Shown: in pieces, positions 37,180-42,336 of the stretch
Position numbering within the stretch: position 1 is the first letter of the stretch
How the letters are laid out: the number at the start of each line of letters is the position of its first letter
Source: Acidobacteriota bacterium
Lineage (GTDB): Bacteria > Acidobacteriota > Terriglobia > Acidiferrales > UBA7541
Length of the DNA stretch: 42,336 nt
Assembly (NCBI GenBank): GCA_003224175.1
Contig: QHYQ01000173.1
Location: 1-42,336, forward strand
Reading direction: 5' to 3'
Translations under genes and position numbers: made by a program
The notes under the pieces: generated by a model
Told to the model about the DNA's origin: nothing
The model's input: the letters and a program-made list of their open reading frames with translations, nothing else
Database searches by the model: none

Positions 37180-38361
37180 TCACAAATCTCTGCTGAGGCC
37201 TTGAGGCAAAGCGCCGTCGCCTCTATTAGATTCCTGCAGTATCCGAGACAGGACATCCGGGATTTCAAACAAAGCGCGATTGCGCATCTTTCTCGCGTTG
37301 CACCGAAACTGTGCAAACGTCTCTTTTTCGAGCAGCTGTGCGACCGCGTCAGCCACCGTGTTGAAATTCGATACCACCAGGCCGACTTGTTTCTCGCGCA
37401 CCCACGACGCGTTATACCGCTCCTGAGGCAAAGTCCAGGCATTCCTCTCTACGATCACCGGCAGGCCCATCGCCAGCGCTTCGGCAATGCTTCCGGGCCC
37501 CGGTTTGCCGATGAAAAAATCGGCAAGCTGCATGTAGTAGGGGACGTTGGTGGTGAACCCTTCGATCAGCCGCGGTATGCCCCGGGCTTGTGCACGCAAC
37601 TCGCCGGGCAGGCGCTCATTCTTCCCGCAAATCAAGATCAACCTAATCTGCGGCCCGGATTCACTTAGGCGCCGATCGATCTCCAGCATCTTTTTTCGCG
37701 CTCCCTGACCCCCGAAAAGGACCAATCCCGTCGTCCGCGCCGCTTCCAGACCAAGCCTACTCCGCTCCGCGCCGCGATCGAGTGGGCTATAGTTATAGAA
37801 GCGCGGATTCAGGATCATTCCCGAAGTCTGAAAGATACGCTCGTCTGCATGACCCAATTCGCGCGCTTGTTCGACAGCACGCTGGGAGCCGCAGATCAAA
37901 AATTGCTCCTGCCTTTCGATCCAGAAATGCGGGGGGTAATCTGCGAAATCCGTCAGAACGGTCACGAACGGCCTGCCGGGGCAGGCCTTGCGCAGGCTCT
38001 CGCAGAGCGCGCGGTTGAAGTGCGGAACGAGCGACACGGCCAGATCGGGCCGCAACCCCTGCCAGTATCTCTCTAAAAGCCGCACTGTTTTCCCGTGGTA
38101 CAGCCGGATGATGCCTTGCAGCACACGCAGCAATTGCGGGCTGCCGAGCGTCCAGCCATTTTGCAGCATGCGGTTATAGGCGTCCTGGATTCGCAAACCG
38201 GTGAGCCGGCGAACGATGTCCAGCTCATCGAGGATTTCCTGGAGATTTACGAGGTGTACTTCCCAGCGCAGGTTCGACTGTTGGAGCACCTGTTCGAGGG
38301 CCATCGCCGCATTCCGATGGCCCCCGCCCGCGTCAAAGTAAACAAGGGCGATACGCCTCAT
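37180..38361 (-). CDS. MGDG-synthase-like glycosyltransferase (GT28)
   Basis: 393 residues. The N-terminal YFDAGGGHRNAAMAL is the acceptor-side motif of MGDG synthase and MurG-like GT-B enzymes; the C-terminal half has LVLFGGQGARKK, LILICGKNERLP, GFTTNVPYYMQLADFFIGKPGPGSIAEALAMG and NAWTLPQERYNASWV, the donor-binding region with the conserved GPGS/E. Such enzymes transfer a sugar from UDP-sugar to diacylglycerol at the cytoplasmic membrane face. It heads a pair with the lipid kinase and is divergent from the PHP/PAP2 pair, giving a lipid-related module. The start at 38361 has no strong Shine-Dalgarno sequence. Confidence 0.85.
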   Translation of the reverse strand: MRRIALVYFDAGGGHRNAAMALEQVLQQSNLRWEVHLVNLQEILDELDIVRRLTGLRIQDAYNRMLQNGWTLGSPQLLRVLQGIIRLYHGKTVRLLERYWQGLRPDLAVSLVPHFNRALCESLRKACPGRPFVTVLTDFADYPPHFWIERQEQFLICGSQRAVEQARELGHADERIFQTSGMILNPRFYNYSPLDRGAERSRLGLEAARTTGLVLFGGQGARKKMLEIDRRLSESGPQIRLILICGKNERLPGELRAQARGIPRLIEGFTTNVPYYMQLADFFIGKPGPGSIAEALAMGLPVIVERNAWTLPQERYNASWVREKQVGLVVSNFNTVADAVAQLLEKETFAQFRCNARKMRNRALFEIPDVLSRILQESNRGDGALPQGLSRDL

Positions 38362-38512
38362 CGGCTGCTGATTCTCGCACGGCCATCCGGTGGATGGGAC
38401 CTTCTCGTGCCAAAAAGTTTACGCAAAAGAGTATTATCCAATCGGTGTATTTAATTGCCCTTTATTAGGGCATTCTTCTGCCTGTAACATTCGCAATTCA
38501 TCGTGATATGCG
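38362..38512. promoter_or_regulatory. Divergent promoter region with small palindrome
   Basis: A 151-bp gap between divergent genes. TGCCCT (38456-38461) and AGGGCA (38467-38472) form a 6-bp inverted repeat with a TTATT spacer, in an A/T-rich setting, which could be an operator or part of a promoter. No further evidence. Confidence 0.3.
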
Positions 38513-39131
38513 ATGAAATGTGACCTGCACGTTCATTCCATTTACTCGGGGATGTGCACTGTGCCCCTGCTGAAGGGTGTTTGCCGCGAATCCTACAACG
38601 ATCCGCGGGAAGTCTACTCCGTTCTCAAGAGAAAAGGCATGGGATTTCGCCTGGGTTGAAGGGTATGTTCCGGCCCTCGAAACCCACAGCGGGCAAATGC
38701 CCGCCTTTCATAACCGGCAAGCCGCGCAACTCGCCCGCCGCCTGGGAAAGGCCGGTTTGGGCGGAAGCGATTCTCATGTCCTGCCTTCCCTCGGCGCGGT
38801 GTACACCGAGGTTCCCGGCGCGCGCAACAAAGAGGAATTCCTCGCCGGACTCCTGGCCGATACCGTGCGCACTTGCGGCACGAGCGGCGGGTATTTTCGA
38901 ATCACCCGCGATGTTCTATGTATCACCGCGAAAATGTTTCAAGAGCGCCCCTGGATGCTCCTCTTCAGCCCGCTCGCCATGCTCGTGCCGGTGGTTACTC
39001 TGGCCACGTTCCTCGATGAAGCGCTATTCGCGCGCCGCTGGAGCGCGCGCGTCAATGCCTCGCAAAGACCGTGCGCTGAGTCGCTGGAATCGCTGGCCAG
39101 CCGGCCGGCGGAGGTTTGCGCATGGCCGTAG
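38513..39131 (+). pseudogene. PHP-domain phosphoesterase, broken by internal deletion
   Basis: The first frame from ATG 38513 reads DLHVHSIYSGMCTVPLL (PHP motif 1) and RESYNDPREVYSVLKRKGM, then runs into nonsense and stops at 38657. From 38643 another frame continues as DFAWVEGYVPALETHSGQMP, GGSDSHVLPSLGAVYTEVPGARNKEEF (a later PHP metal motif) and a membrane-like C-terminal segment (WMLLFSPLAMLVPVVTLATF). The usual middle block with the VTDHDS motif and two further metal ligands is absent, perhaps 60-90 codons. PHP proteins are trinuclear-metal phosphoesterases, so this copy could not be active as written. The end overlaps the PAP2 gene start. Confidence 0.75.
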
Positions 39132-39659
39132 CCAGGGCCGTGTTGGGTTATATCGAGCAGCGCGACCTGCGATTGATGCGCCGTCTGCATCGCTGGCGCG
39201 CGCCGCCTGCCCATACGCATTCTTATGCTGATCATGAGCCGCCTGGGCAACGGCTGGCTCTGGTATTCGCTCGGCATCTTTGTACTCATCTGCGGCGGAC
39301 AAAACCGCTACCGTGCTTTCTTTGCCGGCGCCCTCTCGGCGCTCGTGGCCATCCTGATCTTTCAACGTGTGAAGCCGCTCAGCCGGCGCCGGCGCCCCTG
39401 TGAGATCGAGCCTCACTGCTGGGCCGTCATTTCGCCGCCAGACCGCTTTTCCTTTCCCTCCGGTCACGCCATGACTTCTTTTGCTATTGCAGTTGCCGTG
39501 GGTAGTTTTTATCCGCAATGTCAGCCTTGCCTGCTGGCGGTGGCAGCGTTGATCGCAGTGTCTCGCATTATCGTAGGCATGCATTTCCTTACCGATATAG
39601 TTGTCGGCGCTCTCATGGGCTCCCTGGTCGGATATCTCTCGGTCTGGCTTTTCCTCTAG
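39122..39659 (+). pseudogene. PAP2-family phosphatase with a one-base frameshift
   Basis: Starts at ATG 39122 as AVARAVLGYIEQRDLRLMRRLHRWRA. Near 39195-39205, in the run GGCGCGCGCCGCC, the frame must change by one base; the continuation RLPIRILMLIMSRLGNGWLWY runs to 39659. Phosphatase motifs are all in the second part: KPLSRRRRPCE, PSGHAM and SRIIVGMHFLTDIVVG with the catalytic His and Asp. About 170-180 residues if repaired. PAP2 enzymes dephosphorylate phosphatidate or undecaprenyl-diphosphate. A single-base slip in a GC dinucleotide run is also a common sequencing error, so the gene may be intact in the organism. Confidence 0.75.
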
Positions 39660-39844
39660 TTTTCCTCAGGGCCGGCCGTTTATAGAGCCATAAAAGTAGC
39701 TAAGTAACAGATAATTAGACAGATAACACACAGGTGAGTAGATCACTGCATGCCTTGCTTACTGGGAGATACCCTCTGGACAGACCAGAGTCCCGATTGT
39801 ATTATCTCGTCCCCCTGAGCTCCAATTCTTGTCGGGAGGGTCGC

Positions 39845-40087
39845 ATGACCCAGAAGCCAAGAAACGAAAATGCTCGCGTCATTTGTCTTTTCTGTGGGAC
39901 CCGCACTTTTGTTCCTGCCTTCCCGGCCCGCGATATCGTTAACCAGCCTGATTCCGGTCCCGGTGTTTCCCTCGTTCGCTGTCACGTTTGCCGCAAAGAG
40001 GCGCCTTATTCGGCGAGCGAGATCTTTTTGACCCAGGAAGTCCCGCTGCCCGACGGCAACTCTCGGACTCGCGCCGCCGGTCTCTAG
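39845..40087 (+). CDS. Small zinc-ribbon protein
   Basis: 80 residues. GGGAGGG sits four to five bases before the ATG at 39845, which decides against the longer in-frame start at 39734. Two Cys pairs (CLFC near residue 15 and CHVC near residue 50) with 30-odd residues between them indicate a zinc ribbon, followed by RKEAPYSASEIF. The family is not recognised; similar short ribbons accompany regulatory proteins. Function unknown. Confidence 0.65.
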   Translation: MTQKPRNENARVICLFCGTRTFVPAFPARDIVNQPDSGPGVSLVRCHVCRKEAPYSASEIFLTQEVPLPDGNSRTRAAGL

Positions 40088-40472
40088 AAATCTTGAGGGA
40101 CAAGTGCCGGGCCCGAACCCGGTGCAGGGTTTTCGGCCTAGGAAAACGAATACGCACGCTCATAAACCGCGCAGTGCCCTGCGGTAAAGAGATACTCGCA
40201 ATTCAATCTTAGGTTCCTGCATCTCTGCACTGTGCAGAGAGCAAGCCACTCTACAAAACGCGGCATGCGGATTTATGACGTAGCGGCGCGTCTCCGAGAA
40301 TCAGGCGGATGTGTCAAAGGCGCACGGAAAAACGGGAAGCCTGCTGGAAAGCGCCTGGTAAATACTCACGTTAATCGAGGGTAGGCGCCCTGAAGCAATC
40401 TCAAAACAATGTGATTCTTTTCGGGTACTCCAGTACAGAACCCCTATAGCGATCTCCCGAAGGCGATCGGCC
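40088..40472. other. 385-bp intergenic region
   Basis: Convergent gap between the zinc-ribbon gene and the pilin gene. I checked for tRNA, c-di-GMP riboswitch and small-ORF signatures and see none that holds. Confidence 0.35.
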
Positions 40473-40483
40473 CTAGCCGATCG
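40464..40483 (-). terminator. GC-rich hairpin across the pilin stop codon
   Basis: CGATCGGC (40464-40471) and GCCGATCG (40476-40483) are perfect 8-bp inverted copies around CCTA, placed over the pilin stop codon (40473-40475). There is no U-tract on the minus strand, so termination is uncertain; it could protect the 3' end. Confidence 0.35.
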
Positions 40484-40943
40484 GTGTGCTCCCGGCGTCA
40501 GCGGCGCCCGTCGTATTGGCCCGGATCACCCCTGATTGATCGGTGAAAAATCCGCGGCGGCCGGTGATACCCGGGCTGGTCGGATTTGCCGTAATGCTGT
40601 AGCTCAGGACGTTTCCGCGGACGCCGGTCGCTCCTGGCGTGTAGGTGAAAGCGTAACCGCTTTTGGTGCCGCTCACGAGCGCCGAATCAATCAAGTCCGC
40701 TGAAGCAGAGTGCGCCGGATTGCCGGGGCCCAAATTCGAAAGGCTTTTGGGGTAGCCTCCGTAAAGCATCAAATAGCTCGCACAGGAAGAATTCAGCGTG
40801 CCCAGCGAACCCACGGCCGACGATTCATTTTCCGATAGCTTCGAATGCAACAGGTTGGGAATGGCGATCGCGGCAATGACCAGCAGGATGGCCACGATGA
40901 CCACCAGTTCGGCACTTGAAAAACCCCGCTGCCGTTTCCGCAT
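40473..40943 (-). CDS. Type IV pilin-like protein (prepilin)
   Basis: 156 residues. A short positive leader (MRKRQRG) is followed by FSSAELVVIVAILLVIAAIAIPNLL, the hydrophobic helix with the conserved Glu at mature position 5, so the prepilin peptidase would cut after the Gly. The C-terminal globular part has LGTLNSSCASYLMLYGGYPKSLSNLG, a single Cys, and GYAFTYTPGATG, as in the type IVa/T2SS pseudopilins widespread in Acidobacteria. It lies 26 bp after the S9 peptidase gene and may be read from the same transcript. GAAGGG directly abuts the ATG at 40943. Confidence 0.85.
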   Translation of the reverse strand: MRKRQRGFSSAELVVIVAILLVIAAIAIPNLLHSKLSENESSAVGSLGTLNSSCASYLMLYGGYPKSLSNLGPGNPAHSASADLIDSALVSGTKSGYAFTYTPGATGVRGNVLSYSITANPTSPGITGRRGFFTDQSGVIRANTTGAADAGSTPIG

Positions 40944-40969
40944 CCCTTCAACTCGGCGTTGCTGGAGTC

Positions 40970-42336
40970 TTACCTGCCCAGGTTCTCCTCGAAAAACTGC
41001 GTGGCGCGATTGAAGATGTGAATGCGCGCGGCGCTATCGCTGATGCCGTGGCCGCGGTCGGCATAAATCAGGAACTCCGCGTACTTTTGTGCTGCGACGA
41101 ACTTCTCTTCCAGCGCGACTGAGTTCGAAAAATGCACGTTGTCGTCGCCTGTGGCATGCGCGATGAGCAGCTTGCCTTGCAGCCCGGACCCAAAATTTAC
41201 CGGCGAAGAATCGCGATAGCCCTCGGGATTTTCCTCCGGCGTTCCCATGTAGCGCTCGGTATAGATCGTGTCGTAGCGCCGCCAATCCGTCACCGGTGCG
41301 CCGGCAAACCCGGCCTTGAAGACGTCGCCCCCGCGCAACATCGCCATGCAGGTCATGTAGCCCCCAAAGCTCCATCCCCAAATCCCCACGCGCGAGGCGT
41401 CGATGTAAGGCTGCTTCGAAAGCCATTTCACGCCGGCGAGTTGGTCGGCCAGTTCCACGCTGCCAAAGTGATGATAGATCGGCGTCTCGAAATTATGTCC
41501 CCGCCCCGCCATGCCTCGGTTATCCAGAATGAAAATCACGAAGCCTTTCTCGGCCATTAGTTCGTGCCAGAGGAAGTTCGAACCTGCCCACGCATCCCGC
41601 ACCTCCTGCCCGTGCGGCCCGCCATAAAGATGCACGATCACCGGATATTTCCGGCTGGCATCGAATCCCGCCGGCTTGATCATCGCCGCTTCGAGCGGCG
41701 TGCCATCCGCGCCCGGGACGGTGAAGAATTCCTCCGGCTGAAAATGGTAGGTTGCCAGTTCCGCGACTTTGTTTTCCTCGAGCGTCGCCACGAGGCTGCC
41801 ATCGGCGTTGTACAGCCGCTGCTGAGGCGGGGTCATCGCCGTCGAATACGTAGCGACAAAATGCTTGCCGTCGGGAGCCATACGCACGCCGTGCGTGCCG
41901 TGCTCGTGCGTCAGCTCCACAGGCTCTCCGCCGGATAGCCCCACGCGGTAAAACTGCCGTTCGATGGGGCTCTTCTGCGTCGATGTGAAATAGACCGCCT
42001 GGGCTTGCTCGTCCACTTTCACCACGCTATCCACTTCCCAATCGCCACGAGTGAGCTGCGCCACCTGCTTTCCAGCAAGATCATGCAAGTAAAGATGGCG
42101 GAAGCCCGAGCGCTCGCTCGACCATAAAAAGCGCTTCCCGTCCGCCAGAAAATGCAGATCATCGCTCCCAACAGGTCCGAACCCGTTCCCAGGCAGGTTG
42201 ATCCAATATTTGTCTTGCTCTGTGAGCACGGTGTCGCATTTTCCGCTGCCGGCATTCGCAAAGAGCAGCTCCAAATGGTTTTGCACGCGATTGAGGCGCT
42301 CGATGGCCAGGCGCCGCGAGTCGGGCAGCCACGCCA
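40970..42336 (-). CDS. S9 family (DPP-IV) peptidase, N-terminus cut by window edge
   Basis: The reading frame continues through the window edge; a GTG at 42286 is internal, since upstream codons read WLPDSRRLAIERLN in family fashion. The visible 450 residues include part of the beta-propeller (SDDLHFLADGKRFLWSSERSGFRHLYLHDL) and the C-terminal alpha/beta-hydrolase domain. The catalytic Ser is in GIWGWSFGGYMTC, the Asp in ATGDDNVHFSN and the His in DRGHGIS. These are dipeptidyl-peptidase IV type, removing X-Pro dipeptides, usually exported. The truncation prevents checking for a signal peptide. Confidence 0.9.
   Translation of the reverse strand, partial: AWLPDSRRLAIERLNRVQNHLELLFANAGSGKCDTVLTEQDKYWINLPGNGFGPVGSDDLHFLADGKRFLWSSERSGFRHLYLHDLAGKQVAQLTRGDWEVDSVVKVDEQAQAVYFTSTQKSPIERQFYRVGLSGGEPVELTHEHGTHGVRMAPDGKHFVATYSTAMTPPQQRLYNADGSLVATLEENKVAELATYHFQPEEFFTVPGADGTPLEAAMIKPAGFDASRKYPVIVHLYGGPHGQEVRDAWAGSNFLWHELMAEKGFVIFILDNRGMAGRGHNFETPIYHHFGSVELADQLAGVKWLSKQPYIDASRVGIWGWSFGGYMTCMAMLRGGDVFKAGFAGAPVTDWRRYDTIYTERYMGTPEENPEGYRDSSPVNFGSGLQGKLLIAHATGDDNVHFSNSVALEEKFVAAQKYAEFLIYADRGHGISDSAARIHIFNRATQFFEENLGR

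Noticed and set aside
40088-40440. A possible tRNA or c-di-GMP riboswitch near the pilin gene
   Set aside because: GGTGCAGGG- and CGCACG-like strings occur, but no cloverleaf or GEMM core could be drawn.

Overview
The window looks like a piece of an Acidobacteriota chromosome, probably a soil member of the Koribacter/Solibacter type. I infer this from the protein repertoire and moderately high G+C, not from a marker gene. Typical elements are Ig-plus-propeller lipoproteins, Tat-exported molybdenum hydroxylases, very large secreted beta-structure proteins, decayed IS elements and an S9 peptidase. No rRNA, tRNA, CRISPR array or prophage is visible.

Layout. (1) 1-4875: a truncated amidohydrolase-like gene, a secreted SMP-30/gluconolactonase, and a leftward hisD-family dehydrogenase, SDR pair behind an uncharacterised secreted protein. 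(2) 5045-10311: a rightward operon for a periplasmic xanthine-dehydrogenase/aldehyde-oxidoreductase type enzyme. It encodes a Tat-signal 2Fe-2S subunit, a molybdopterin subunit carrying an internal deletion and stop, an FAD subunit, a multi-TM cytochrome b and a small helical protein. The cytochrome b is a plausible electron exit to the membrane. (3) 10318-13480: a leftward GT-C glycosyltransferase, a winged-helix-like protein and a decayed IS1-type transposase. (4) 13750-29836: a histidine kinase/response regulator pair followed by a secreted multicopper-oxidase-like cluster. Two genes carry complementary copper motifs, and a third encodes a protein of about 2,790 residues fusing a cupredoxin-like head to Ig/Sdr-like modules, an IPT domain and a C-terminal beta-helix. 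A strong terminator and two secreted proteins follow. (5) 30259-32072: an rfbA-rfbB pair for dTDP-sugar synthesis, leftward. (6) 32521-35889: an Ig/PQQ-propeller lipoprotein, a coiled-coil protein, a 322-bp deletion derivative of an IS with perfect 17-bp inverted repeats, and a PilZ protein. (7) 36234-39659: a lipid-envelope group, with a DagK-type lipid kinase and an MGDG-synthase-like glycosyltransferase leftward, and a broken PHP phosphoesterase and frameshifted PAP2 phosphatase rightward. (8) 39845-42336: a zinc-ribbon protein, a type IV pilin and a truncated S9 (DPP-IV) peptidase.

The best candidate for a little-described system is the two-component plus multicopper-oxidase cluster at 13.7-28.2 kb. 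The four classical MCO copper motifs appear to be divided between two adjacent polypeptides in swapped positions and accompanied by a giant, apparently copper-free surface protein. A second notable point is an SDR gene whose only well-placed start is ATA, overlapping the hisD stop as ATAA behind a good Shine-Dalgarno sequence. A caution applies to the whole window. Three unrelated genes (molybdopterin subunit, first MCO, PHP protein) each lack a block I estimate at about 60-90 codons, and a PAP2 gene has a one-base frameshift in a GC run. Assembly or sequencing error must be excluded before these are called pseudogenes.
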